The notes below the pieces were generated by a model, which saw nothing but the letters and a program-made list of their open reading frames with translations, was not told the origin of the DNA and did no database searches. Positions 49,714 to 58,478 of a stretch of 62,173 nt of DNA are shown piece after piece. A program made the position numbers and the translations under genes. Source of the DNA: Planctomycetota bacterium (lineage in GTDB: Bacteria > Planctomycetota > J058 > JAJDCP01); assembly GCA_029260765.1 (NCBI GenBank), contig JAJDCP010000088.1:1-62173 (forward strand), written 5' to 3'. Numbering within the stretch: position 1 is the stretch's first letter; every line of letters begins with the position of its first letter.

Positions 49714-51873
49714 ATGACAGTCTGCCCCGCCGAGGAGTTGCTCTCCGGTCTGCTCGACGGCGAGCTCTCCGAAAGCGCCGCCGAACCGCTGAAGGCCCAC
49801 CTGGACAGCTGCGCAGAGTGTGCAGAGCTGTACGCGCACATGCGCTGGCTGCGGACCGGCCTGCAGACTCTCGAGCTGCCAGCGCTCGACGATGCCAGCT
49901 GGCAGGCCGCACGCTCTGACTTGGCGGCGCAGTTGGCGGCCGAGCCCGAGCCTGACTGGCTTCGCGCCCGGCGGACTGCAACCGCAGGGCCTGCGCAAGC
50001 GGACACTGCCCAGCGCAGCCCGCGCGCCGAGCTGCCTGCCGGTCGCAGCAAGCGCTTCCGGCGCCTGGCTCTGGCGGCCCTGGTCTTTGTTTCGGTCGGC
50101 ATCGGCCTGACCGTGTGGGGCACGCCGCAGGCGGTGTCGCTCGCCTGGGCCCGGCGCAGCTGGGCCCGGATGAACCCGGTGCTGCCCAAAGACCTGGCAC
50201 GACCGCCCGATTCGCTGGCCGAGAGCCTGCGTGTGGCAAGCAGCGACGCGCCCAGTCTGCGCGAGTTCTACGCCCGACCGCCAGCCGCCGGTGAGGCGCG
50301 GCTGCTGACCGTCGAGGTGGCGGTGCACGCGTTGGCGCATCTAGAAACCGAGCTGGTGCGAGAGGCCGAGACCAGTCTGGCGGGGGCAGTCCTGCCGGGG
50401 CTCTTGCAGGCGCTGCTCAAGGCAAGTCAACAACAGGCCACTGTGTTGGACAGCCCCGAACTGCGCGCTGCCGGGGCCGCCAACGCCGAGCTGCTGATGA
50501 TCGGCCTCGAACTGCTCACACCCGGCTCGCAGTCCAAGCTCAGCACCAGCGCCCGCGAAGAGCTGGCGCTGATCGAGGCGGCGGGGGGCATGGCGTTCTC
50601 ACCGCATCTGGGTCGAGAGAGGTCGTATGCCGTCTTCCTGCCACGCTACAACTGGCAGCAGAACGAAGAACATGCTCGGCTCTTCCGCGCCCTGGTGTGG
50701 TTGGGTACGGGCCTGCAGCTCAGCGCTCCCCAGGGCATCGCCTGGCGGCCGGTGCTCATGAGCCTGGCCTTGCTCGAGGCGCGCCTGGCGAGCGGAGGCT
50801 CAGCCCGCGACTCATGGCACCGGCTCGACAGCAGCCTGCACTTCCTGCAGGGCGGCTACCAGGGCAGCGGACCGCCCGAGGTGATCGCAGGCCTGACGGG
50901 CGTGTTTGGAAACCGTGTCGTGCTCTCCAAGCTCGCGGACAGCGGCGCGGCCGTACGCACGGCATTGGCGCTGCTCCCCGGAGACTTCGCGCTGCTGCCG
51001 CTGCGGCGTCCCCTGCCGGTCGAGCTGCGCTGGCGCCTGTCGACGGGTGGTCTGGCCTCGAGCGGCGTGCAGCGCAGGTTGCCCCGCAACCTCGACATGC
51101 TCGCGTTGCTGGGTCAGCCGCGTGCGCTCGAGCTGCTGGCGATGGAAGCCGAAGCGGCCGCCGTCAGCGCAGAGCTCGAGACCCTGCGCAGCGAGCTCGA
51201 TCCGTTGCAGGGGCCGCGTTGGTACGAGTCCCGCCACGGTGCCTGGTGGCTGGCGCTGGCTCCACTGATGCGAGCAGACAGTTTTGGCGCGCAGCAACCG
51301 GCCTGGTCTTCGCGCTGGCTCTCGTTGGCCGTGGCGCGCGCGGCAGGGGTCGATGCGGGGCGCGGCGAAGCGCTGCCCTTTGAGCGGGCGGCGGGCCGGG
51401 TGCTGGCGGATCCGCATCCGGAAGTGTTCGCCAACCTGGCCGCCTTCGCGCGCTTCTGTCGGCGCGCCTTCGAAGGAGCCTCCGAAGGCGCGCTGCCCTC
51501 CATCCTGGCCAGGCTCGAAGCGTTCGCGCGCTGGGCAGATGCCGTCGCGGAGCTGGCCGAGGCCCGCTTGCGCGGAACAGAGATCGATGGAAGCGCGCTG
51601 GCCGCTGAGCTGGGGTGTTTCCTTCCCTGCACGGACGCCTGGAGTCTCAGCGACATCTACTTTTCCGGACGCACGCGTGCCCTGTACGCCGCTTGCGGGG
51701 GAGTCGACGAGCTGGTTCAGTCTCTGCCGGAAGGGGGCAGGGCGCGCGGTGCCGGGCTGGCGGTTTTCGAGTGGCTGGGACCGGCCGATCCTCTCTGGAC
51801 TGTCGCTGATTGGAAGGCCGGTCCCCGCCCCTCGAGGCCGGAGTGGTACCGGGCGTGGGAGGAGGGCGAATGA
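49714..51873 (+). CDS. Membrane anti-sigma factor with DUF3160 domain
   Basis: This 719-residue protein has an N-terminal zinc anti-sigma domain (C4, then H29-x3-C33-x2-C36), a membrane segment at about 112-131 (RRLALAALVFVSVGIGLTVW) and a large extracytoplasmic region of about 585 residues. That region resembles DUF3160: RYNWQQNEEHARLFRALVWL and LADPHPEVFANLAAFARFC match the family's paired motifs. The zinc domain would hold the ECF sigma at the membrane. Fusion to such a large outer domain suggests direct sensing of an external ligand or envelope protein. Its stop overlaps the next lipoprotein start as ATGA. Confidence 0.88.
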   Translation: MTVCPAEELLSGLLDGELSESAAEPLKAHLDSCAECAELYAHMRWLRTGLQTLELPALDDASWQAARSDLAAQLAAEPEPDWLRARRTATAGPAQADTAQRSPRAELPAGRSKRFRRLALAALVFVSVGIGLTVWGTPQAVSLAWARRSWARMNPVLPKDLARPPDSLAESLRVASSDAPSLREFYARPPAAGEARLLTVEVAVHALAHLETELVREAETSLAGAVLPGLLQALLKASQQQATVLDSPELRAAGAANAELLMIGLELLTPGSQSKLSTSAREELALIEAAGGMAFSPHLGRERSYAVFLPRYNWQQNEEHARLFRALVWLGTGLQLSAPQGIAWRPVLMSLALLEARLASGGSARDSWHRLDSSLHFLQGGYQGSGPPEVIAGLTGVFGNRVVLSKLADSGAAVRTALALLPGDFALLPLRRPLPVELRWRLSTGGLASSGVQRRLPRNLDMLALLGQPRALELLAMEAEAAAVSAELETLRSELDPLQGPRWYESRHGAWWLALAPLMRADSFGAQQPAWSSRWLSLAVARAAGVDAGRGEALPFERAAGRVLADPHPEVFANLAAFARFCRRAFEGASEGALPSILARLEAFARWADAVAELAEARLRGTEIDGSALAAELGCFLPCTDAWSLSDIYFSGRTRALYAACGGVDELVQSLPEGGRARGAGLAVFEWLGPADPLWTVADWKAGPRPSRPEWYRAWEEGE

Positions 51874-52526
51874 GCGCGCGTCGGCTGATCTCCGCCGCAC
51901 TCTGCCTGCTGCTCGGCTGCGCGATGCCGAGCAGTGCGCCCCAGCCAGAGGCGCACAACGCCGACATTCTCGACCGGAGGCAGCGAGCCGATAGCATCGA
52001 TGAGGCCTCGTACGGGGATCCGACGGTCGAGAACCCAGCCGGCGACGATGATGCGCCCGGGGCCAGACCTCTGCGCGTGCAACTGACCGCTGTCGAGCCC
52101 GCCTGGCCCGTTGCGGAGGGACGGGCTGCCCTGGCCGTAGCCACGGTCGTCGATGGCTGGCTGCAGGGCTCCAGTCCAGCCGTCAGCAGCGCACTGGGTG
52201 AGGCGTTCGGAACCCGGCTGGAGCACCTGGTCGAGCTGCTGCCCGGTGATTTTCTGCCCGGATCGGTGCTGCAGCTCGCCGACCTGTGTCTGGCAGCGCA
52301 TGCAGCGCACGCCGAGCTATTGCTGATCTATCAGCTCGACAGCACGACGGCTGTCTGGAAGCTGACATTGTGGCGGCCCAGGGACGCGACGCTGGCGGGC
52401 GCCTTCGCGGGGCGTGACGCGGGGTTTGTGCTATGCTCTCAATGGGAGCCGGCGGCGGTTTGGGCCAACGCCGCTCTGTTGGCCGCCTACGGGTGTCTGG
52501 GCGACGTCGACGGGGAGGAGCCATGA
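51870..52526 (+). CDS. Lipoprotein of the sigma/anti-sigma operon (paralogue 1)
   Basis: This 218-residue lipoprotein has the lipobox LLLGC (Cys16), a disordered stretch to about residue 75, and a compact domain with ALAVATVVDGWLQ and LQLADLCLAAHAAHAELLLIY. The same motif order occurs in the next gene, so the two are paralogues. It overlaps both the anti-sigma stop and the next start by four bases. No named family is recognised. Translational coupling to the anti-sigma suggests that it modulates or reports to the DUF3160-type outer domain. Confidence 0.78.
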   Translation: MSARRLISAALCLLLGCAMPSSAPQPEAHNADILDRRQRADSIDEASYGDPTVENPAGDDDAPGARPLRVQLTAVEPAWPVAEGRAALAVATVVDGWLQGSSPAVSSALGEAFGTRLEHLVELLPGDFLPGSVLQLADLCLAAHAAHAELLLIYQLDSTTAVWKLTLWRPRDATLAGAFAGRDAGFVLCSQWEPAAVWANAALLAAYGCLGDVDGEEP

Positions 52527-53170
52527 GAGCACCGTTGGCTAGCTGTTGTCTGCTGGCGCTGGTGCTTGGCTGCCAGTCCAGTGGGCGCTCGGTGGAGACT
52601 GCAGGCAGCGATTCCTCCAAAATGGAATGGCGGGTCGATCGTTGGGGCAACAGCGGGCCGGCTCCCGTCGAGGTGGCCGGCGACCCCAGCCAGGAACCGC
52701 TCGAAGGGCCCGACGACGCGGCCTTCGCCCCGGCGCCTGCCGTCAAGCTGCCAGACTTCGAGGTCGGAGAGATCCCCAAGCTGAAGGCGGGAGTGCTGGC
52801 TCTGGCGACAGTGGTCGACGGACATCTGCAGGATGGCGAGCCCCCGGAACGCTTGAAGGTGGCTTTCGAGGACCTGCGCGAAGTGTTCATGGTGCGTGGC
52901 TCCGACTTCGCGACCCACCAGCAGCTCAGCGCGCGCGACCTGTGTCTGGCGGCACGCATCGGGCGGGCCGAGCTGCTGTTGCTGTGTGCGGTCGATGCCG
53001 GGGAGCAACGTTGGCGAGCCTGGCTGTTCGACGTCGACACCGCCCTGCCCATCGGCTGCGTCGACGCCGGGCGCCTGGTCGGCAGCGATGCCGAGGGCGT
53101 CCCCGAGTTGGACGCGGTCTTCTCCGACCTGGCATTGTTGTTGGCAGGCGGAGTGCCCAGCCAAGACTGA
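52523..53170 (+). CDS. Lipoprotein of the sigma/anti-sigma operon (paralogue 2)
   Basis: This 215-residue lipoprotein (lipobox VLGC, Cys17) shares with the previous gene the ALATVVDGHLQDG strand, an AFEDLREVF helix, the LSARDLCLAARIGRAELLLL core and a final W-x-x-x-L-[FW] strand. It looks like a tandem duplication that has since diverged. GGGGAGGAG precedes its ATG, which overlaps the previous stop. It is the last gene of the ECF operon. Its role is unknown. Confidence 0.78.
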   Translation: MRAPLASCCLLALVLGCQSSGRSVETAGSDSSKMEWRVDRWGNSGPAPVEVAGDPSQEPLEGPDDAAFAPAPAVKLPDFEVGEIPKLKAGVLALATVVDGHLQDGEPPERLKVAFEDLREVFMVRGSDFATHQQLSARDLCLAARIGRAELLLLCAVDAGEQRWRAWLFDVDTALPIGCVDAGRLVGSDAEGVPELDAVFSDLALLLAGGVPSQD

Positions 53171-53249
53171 GAAGCCTGCTGCGGAAACGCCCAGAATGCA
53201 GCGCTTCAACGCGGCGCGCTGTATCCTCGAGTCGGGGGAGCACAGGCCG

Positions 53250-53278
53250 TTGACAAAAGCTCCCCGGCTGTCTAGACT
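53250..53278 (+). promoter_or_regulatory. Sigma-70-like promoter of the thiolase gene
   Basis: TTGACA (53250-53255) and TAGACT (53273-53278) are separated by exactly 17 bases and lie 38 bases before the thiolase start. This is the best housekeeping-type promoter seen in the window. Confidence 0.65.
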
Positions 53279-53315
53279 CGCTGTCTACGACGCACCGCAC
53301 TATGGAGATTCACCG

Positions 53316-54470
53316 ATGCCTGATGCCTATATTCTCGACGCCATCCGTACTCCGATTGGGAAACGCGACGGCAGCCTGTCCGACGTGCGTTCCGATGAGC
53401 TGTTCGCCATCCTCTTGCGTGCCCTGGTCGAGCGCACGGGGATCGATCCGATGTTGGTCGAAGACGTGATCGTCGGCTGTGTGACCCAGACCTCCGAGCA
53501 GGGAGTCAATATCGCCCGCAACGCGGTCCTGGCCGCTGGCTGGCCGCAGGAGATCCCTGGCACCAGCGTCAACCGCCTCTGCGGCTCGGGCCAGCAGGGC
53601 GTCAACTTCGCCGCTCAGGCCGTGATGTCGGGTTCCTGCGACCTGGTCGTCGGTGGCGGCACCGAGAGCATGACGCGCGTGGCGATGGGCTCGGATGTCG
53701 GCAGCTTCAACCCGAACCTCGAAGAACGCTATGCGCTGGTTCCTCAGGGCGTATCGGCCGAGATTGTGGCTCAGATGGCGAGCGCGACCCGTGAAGAGAT
53801 CGACCAGTTCTCCTACGAGAGCCACCGGCGCGCCCTGCACGCCATCGAAGAGGGTCGTTTTGAGCGCGAGATCATCGTCGTCCACAAGCAGGACAAACAG
53901 GGCCGCGTGATCGAGTCGGTCAGCCGTGACGAGGGCCCGCGTGCCGGCACTTCGGCAGCCAAGATCGGCCAGCTCAAGCCGGCATTCAAGAAAGATGGTG
54001 TGATCTCGGCGGGCAGCTCGAGCCAGATCTCCGACGGTGCAGCCTTGATGCTGATCGGCAGCAAGGAAATGGCCGACAAGCTCGGGATCAAGCCGCGCGC
54101 CAAGATCGTGTCGATGTGCGCGGTCGGTGTGAATCCGACCAGCATGCTGACAGGCCCCGTGCCCGCCACCTACAAGGTGCTCGAGAAGGCCGGTATCGCC
54201 ATCGCCATCGAAGACGTCGACCTGTTCGAGGTCAACGAAGCCTTCGCTTCGGTGCCCGTGTACTGGTCGAAAGAGACGGGCGTGAGCCTCGACAAGGTCA
54301 ACGTCAACGGTGGTGCGGTCGCTCTGGGCCACCCTCTGGGCGCCTCGGGTTGCCGTTTGATGGTCACCCTGTTGCATGAGCTCGAGCGGCAAGAGCTGCG
54401 CTACGGCATCTCGACGCTGTGCATCGGTATGGGGCAGGGGATCGCGACGCTGATCGAGCGGCTCGACTGA
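53316..54470 (+). CDS. Acetyl-CoA acyltransferase (thiolase)
   Basis: This 384-residue thiolase has the nucleophile C89 in NRLCGSGQQG, the EVNEAFASV asparagine motif, the histidine in ALGHPLGASG and the C-terminal CIGMGQG cysteine, so both half-reactions should work. It either cleaves 3-ketoacyl-CoA (FadA-type) or condenses acetyl-CoA (PhaA/AtoB-type). Sequence alone does not decide, though the presence of a PhaC-like synthase elsewhere in the window makes both plausible. GGAG precedes the ATG and a strong TTGACA-N17-TAGACT promoter lies upstream, so it is transcribed separately from the sigma operon. Confidence 0.93.
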   Translation: MPDAYILDAIRTPIGKRDGSLSDVRSDELFAILLRALVERTGIDPMLVEDVIVGCVTQTSEQGVNIARNAVLAAGWPQEIPGTSVNRLCGSGQQGVNFAAQAVMSGSCDLVVGGGTESMTRVAMGSDVGSFNPNLEERYALVPQGVSAEIVAQMASATREEIDQFSYESHRRALHAIEEGRFEREIIVVHKQDKQGRVIESVSRDEGPRAGTSAAKIGQLKPAFKKDGVISAGSSSQISDGAALMLIGSKEMADKLGIKPRAKIVSMCAVGVNPTSMLTGPVPATYKVLEKAGIAIAIEDVDLFEVNEAFASVPVYWSKETGVSLDKVNVNGGAVALGHPLGASGCRLMVTLLHELERQELRYGISTLCIGMGQGIATLIERLD

Positions 54471-54493
54471 GCCCCGTCGATGCGGTACGCAAC

Positions 54494-54511
54494 GGGCGCC
54501 CAACGGCGCCC
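54494..54511. terminator. Hairpin between convergent thiolase and CYTH genes
   Basis: GGGCGCC-CAAC-GGCGCCC is a perfect 7-bp stem with a tetraloop, followed on the plus strand by GCGTTCCTTT. It lies between two convergent genes and could terminate both. Confidence 0.65.
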
Positions 54512-54527
54512 GCGTTCCTTTGGTGGC

Positions 54528-54998
54528 TCAGTCTGACCAGCTGCTGAAGGGATGCTCGGCCAGCCATGAGTTGAAATAGCGGTGGTCGTCTGAGACCTCT
54601 TTCCCGATCCAGCTGGGCAGGGGGGGCTCGACATCCGCGCTCTCCAACTCCACTTCGGCCATCACCAGGCCCGCGTTGGCGCCCGCGAAGATGTCGACTT
54701 CCCAGGTATGTCCGCCAAAGGGCAGCTTGTGACGCGTCTTGACGATCGGGGGCTGGGCGCACAAAGCCAGCAACGCAGGCACATCCGCACTCGGGATGGG
54801 ATACTCCAGCTCCCGGCGCACCAGGCCTTCCACACGTCCTTTGATGGTCAGAAAGGCGGCGTCTCCGGCGCGCCGCACGCGCACGACACACTCGGGCCGG
54901 CTCGACAGGTATCCCTGCTCGATGGGAACGCCCGGTGTTGTGGGAAGCCAATCCGGTTGCACCAGGAACTTGCGCTCGATCTCAAAGCCGTGGGGCAT
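54528..54998 (-). CDS. CYTH-domain phosphatase-like protein
   Basis: This 156-residue protein is a CYTH-superfamily member (class IV adenylate cyclase, thiamine triphosphatase and inorganic triphosphatase). The metal-binding signature is FEIERKFLV (E6, E8, K10), followed by the expected alternating basic and acidic tunnel residues (CVVRVRRAG, FLTIKGR, RRELEYPI, KTRHKL, WEVDIF, AEVELES). A triphosphate hydrolase is the likeliest activity; the exact substrate is not shown. GAGGA precedes the ATG at 54998. It is convergent with the thiolase and divergent from the NlpC/P60-like gene. Confidence 0.88.
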   Translation of the reverse strand: MPHGFEIERKFLVQPDWLPTTPGVPIEQGYLSSRPECVVRVRRAGDAAFLTIKGRVEGLVRRELEYPIPSADVPALLALCAQPPIVKTRHKLPFGGHTWEVDIFAGANAGLVMAEVELESADVEPPLPSWIGKEVSDDHRYFNSWLAEHPFSSWSD

Positions 54999-55141
54999 GT
55001 TAGGTTCCTCGTTCTTTTCAGTCTCCTCACGATACTCGATTTGCCGGCGGCCATCCTGTCTCGGCCGCGCGCTCCGACCTTGAGCTCCGGAACACGCCGC
55101 ATGGTATACTTCCAACATCTCCTTCACGAGGAAGCCCTGCC

Positions 55142-56803
55142 ATGGCAGATGTCGAGCTCAACGATCTCAGCACGGGCATCAGGCTCCGCACAGGACGCTT
55201 CCACGATCTGAGGATCCGTATGCCGGAGGGTGACCGTGTGGTCATCCACCAGCCCAAGGTCCGCCACTTCATGCCCCATCGCGTCAGCGGACCCAACACG
55301 ATCAAGATCCACTACCAGATCGTGCCTCAGAACAGCGAGGTCGAGGTCACCATCGAGGTGCACGACAAAGATGGTGCACAGGTGCACGCAAGCAAGCAGA
55401 AGGTGCGTGACACGGGGGCGGGGCTCGACTTCGAATGGAACGGCAAAGACAAGGTCGGCTATGTCGACACGCGTAAGTCGCCGTTCGGCATCACGATCAA
55501 GGGCACGCGTGCGGGCAAGCCGCTGAAGGGCGTGATCCATGACGGGGCGCAGATCCGGCAGAGTGAGGGAGGGGCCGGTCCGGTGTCGGTCGTGGCTGTG
55601 CCGCTGGTCGACCGCGGCTGGGTGGTCTCACGCAGCACAGACACGGAGCCGCTGACGACCAGCGGGAAGATCGTCGCACATGACGCGCGCCCCGAGATCG
55701 TCGGCGTGGTGCGTGCGATCGTCAAGGGCGTGCGGGCACCGGAGCGCGGCAAGACCTACCGGGACTACTTCGTACTGCAGAAGGTGGCGCCCTCCGATAT
55801 CCGCATCGAGGGAGATCGCGAGCCGGGCCGCATCCAGGCGAAGCCCTGGAATGCTGAGCTGTTCACCGAGCTTGAGCTCCACTGGCAGAAGGTGCTACCC
55901 CTGGGCCTGCACTCCCCGATCTACCGGCCGCACCAGCGCGAGACGCGCATGACCAGCCACGGCGAATTCACCAACGTGATGTCGAACGGGCCTACGGAAG
56001 GGAAATGGGTCGGCCTGGACGTCATCGAATATGCGCATCATGCGGCAGGAACAGGGCTCGCGCCGACCGCCGACAATGATCCGGGAACCGTACGTTGGCG
56101 CTTCGACATCGACTACAAGCTCGCGCAGCTCGCGCTGGGTGAGGCCGAGCGGCCAGGCAGCTACGGCAAGCGTTCTACCACCCAGACCAGCGCCACCAAA
56201 GCCGTCAGTGGGCTGGACAAAGACAGCTTCTCCACTCGTTTGAGCGGGGCCAGCGAGCGCATCCACCGCATCAGCCGGCGCGGCGCTTCCGCGGTCAAGA
56301 TGTTGAGCTTCATCGAGCTGTACCGCCGGGTGCCCTGGATCTATGGCAGCATCGGCCGCCAGACCGACGCATTCATCGGCTACGACTGCGCAGACCTGGC
56401 TACGGGGGCGGGTCGCAAGGCGGGTCTGACCGAGGTCGAGTACACCAACGCGAACAACCTGTGCAAGACGTACAGCAAGCTGCGTATGGAGGGGAAGAAC
56501 TTCTACCTCGACGGAAACAAGCTGATCAACGCGAAGACCAAGAAGGCAGAAGACGTCCCCTTCGGAGGTAGCGACACGAAAGCCGCGCAGCTGGGCGACA
56601 TCGTGTTCTTTGATTGGCAGAACAACAACAAATGGGACCACACCACGGTCCTGTGGGAAAACGCCGGAACCACTATCAGCCGGGACACGAAGCTTGTCTG
56701 GGCGCATCACGACCGCAGCTCGACCGACGGCTTCTATGTCGGGACGTTGGGGGAGCTGATCGGTTCGGACAAGAACCGGGTGTTCACGCTGCGCTATTTC
56801 TGA
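55142..56803 (+). CDS. NlpC/P60-like cysteine peptidase without signal peptide
   Basis: This 553-residue protein has an N-terminal beta-rich region including a FlgD/Ig-like segment (about residues 55-120), a middle part of unknown fold, and a C-terminal papain-like NlpC/P60 or DUF1287-type domain with C416 (IGYDCADLATG), H500 (KWDHTTVLWEN) and further His522/523 (LVWAHHD). The preserved Cys/His pair suggests an active peptidoglycan or amide hydrolase. No signal peptide is visible, although the substrate would be outside; export by a contractile or other effector system is one explanation. GAGGAAG precedes the ATG. A TTGAGC-N19-TATACT promoter-like pair lies at 55080-55110. Its end overlaps the convergent kinase gene by 10 bases. 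Confidence 0.78.
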   Translation: MADVELNDLSTGIRLRTGRFHDLRIRMPEGDRVVIHQPKVRHFMPHRVSGPNTIKIHYQIVPQNSEVEVTIEVHDKDGAQVHASKQKVRDTGAGLDFEWNGKDKVGYVDTRKSPFGITIKGTRAGKPLKGVIHDGAQIRQSEGGAGPVSVVAVPLVDRGWVVSRSTDTEPLTTSGKIVAHDARPEIVGVVRAIVKGVRAPERGKTYRDYFVLQKVAPSDIRIEGDREPGRIQAKPWNAELFTELELHWQKVLPLGLHSPIYRPHQRETRMTSHGEFTNVMSNGPTEGKWVGLDVIEYAHHAAGTGLAPTADNDPGTVRWRFDIDYKLAQLALGEAERPGSYGKRSTTQTSATKAVSGLDKDSFSTRLSGASERIHRISRRGASAVKMLSFIELYRRVPWIYGSIGRQTDAFIGYDCADLATGAGRKAGLTEVEYTNANNLCKTYSKLRMEGKNFYLDGNKLINAKTKKAEDVPFGGSDTKAAQLGDIVFFDWQNNNKWDHTTVLWENAGTTISRDTKLVWAHHDRSSTDGFYVGTLGELIGSDKNRVFTLRYF

Positions 56804-58446
56804 GCCTGCACCTCAAAGCGTGGATCGGCCGGCAGCCCCCAACGGGGATCGCCGCGCAGGCGTTCAAAGCCGGGCTGCCCCTCGTCGGACCAGAAGAGCT
56901 GGCAGGTCCAGACGAGCGTCTCGCCGTTGTGGCTGAAGTGGATCTCGGCGCCGTCCTCGGTCTGGTGGAAGGCCAGCCGAGCGGTAAAGACCCAGCGCGC
57001 GCGCTCGTGGTTCCAGACATCGCAGGCGAGGGCCTCATCGGCTCCACGGAAGCGGATGCGGGCCTGTTGGTTTCCCCAGAGCTCTTGTCCGGCCAGCTCT
57101 CCGAGCCGCGGTGCAGGTCTAAGCCACGGGGGCCAGCCCTCCAGCCACACCCAACCCCCAGTCAGCAGGCCGAGCAGCAAGACCGCCAGGCCCAACCGGT
57201 TCCGGCTCGGACGCGGCCGAGGCCCTGTGGCGGGCGCTGGCAGCTGGATGCCCCGGGGAGCGGCAAGCGGTTCAGGCTGCAGAGGGACCTCGGGCGTCTG
57301 CGCTTCGGCCTCCGGCAGCCAGGTCGTGCCCGCGACGCGTACGCCCTCGGCGAGCTCTTCGCGCAGCGGCGCGAGCGGCCGCGCGTAGCGGTCGAGGTAG
57401 GGATCGTCCTGGAGCTCGACGGCCGCCCGTAGGCCAGAGACCCGCAACGGGGCGGCGGGCGCCTCCACGGGGCTGCTGGGAAGGCGCCCGCTGCCTGACT
57501 GACCGCGCGAAAGCGCCTGCTGGAAGCTGCGGGCGTCGGGGAAGCGCTGCTCAGGTTTCGGTTGCAGCGCCCGGGCAACGACAGCGCGCAGCCAGGCGGG
57601 CAGGCTGTCGGGCAACGGCCGGGGCGGAGTGCTGTGCAACTCGGCAGCCAAGCGAGCAGGATCAGCCGCGGGCCACGGGCGCTCACCCGTCAGCAACTCG
57701 TGGAGCAAGACCCCGCAGGCGAAGATGTCGCTGCGAGGATCGATGGACTGGCCTGCCGCCTGTTGCGGAGACATGTACCCGGGGGTGCCGACCAACGCAC
57801 CAGGCAGCGTCTGCATGCCGAGGCCCAACTCTCGCTGGGCTGCCTCCGAGAAGGCGCGCGAGATACCGAAGTCGAGCACTTTTATTTCGGGGCTGCCCGA
57901 CTCGAAATGGACCATCACATTGGCGGGTTTGATGTCGCGGTGGATGATCCCGAGTCTGTGGGCTTCGGCCAGCGCGTCGAGCACCTGCCAACAGACCTGC
58001 ACCGCCAACGCGGCTGTGAACGGCCCGGCATGACGGAGCAGCGCCGACAGAGGGCGGCCCTTGCACAGGTCCATCACCATGAAGAGGCGGCCCGTCTCGG
58101 GGTCGGTGGCCAGGTCGAGCACCCCGACCGCGTGACGGTGACGGATCTGCATGCAAGCCCGAGCTTCGCGCAGAAACCGCGGCACGGCGAAGCTGTTTTC
58201 GGGCTGCGGGGCCAGCAACGTCTTGACGGCGACTTCCCGTTCGAGGTCTGCGTGCCAGGCACGGTAGACCGCTCCCATACCACCGTGGCCGAGGAAGCTC
58301 AGCAGCTTGTAGCGACCCGCCAGCACAGATCCTGGCTGCAGACGGGCAGGCGCGACGGACGGGCGCTGCGTCTCACGCCGGGTCTCGGCGTCAGGCTGGG
58401 GCATCCCCTGACTGGTTGGAGGGGTGTCTGGCTCGGGCTGCGGCAC
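56794..58446 (-). CDS. Membrane Ser/Thr protein kinase (PknB-like)
   Basis: This 550-residue kinase has a disordered Pro-rich start, a Hanks kinase domain (about residues 44-310), a linker, one membrane segment (about 412-432) and a short extracytoplasmic domain of about 115 residues. Key motifs are FLGHGGMGAVYRA, VAVKTLL, IIHRDIKPANVM, LDFGISRAF and GYMSPQQ, so it should be active. The GTG at 58446 gives the longest form; an ATG at 58404 would remove 14 residues. It follows lgt by 32 bases in the same direction. The outer domain is not recognised and may be the sensor. Confidence 0.9.
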   Translation of the reverse strand: MPQPEPDTPPTSQGMPQPDAETRRETQRPSVAPARLQPGSVLAGRYKLLSFLGHGGMGAVYRAWHADLEREVAVKTLLAPQPENSFAVPRFLREARACMQIRHRHAVGVLDLATDPETGRLFMVMDLCKGRPLSALLRHAGPFTAALAVQVCWQVLDALAEAHRLGIIHRDIKPANVMVHFESGSPEIKVLDFGISRAFSEAAQRELGLGMQTLPGALVGTPGYMSPQQAAGQSIDPRSDIFACGVLLHELLTGERPWPAADPARLAAELHSTPPRPLPDSLPAWLRAVVARALQPKPEQRFPDARSFQQALSRGQSGSGRLPSSPVEAPAAPLRVSGLRAAVELQDDPYLDRYARPLAPLREELAEGVRVAGTTWLPEAEAQTPEVPLQPEPLAAPRGIQLPAPATGPRPRPSRNRLGLAVLLLGLLTGGWVWLEGWPPWLRPAPRLGELAGQELWGNQQARIRFRGADEALACDVWNHERARWVFTARLAFHQTEDGAEIHFSHNGETLVWTCQLFWSDEGQPGFERLRGDPRWGLPADPRFEVQAQK

Positions 58447-58478
58447 CGCGTGCCCTGGGTCTTGGGGTTTCGATCATC

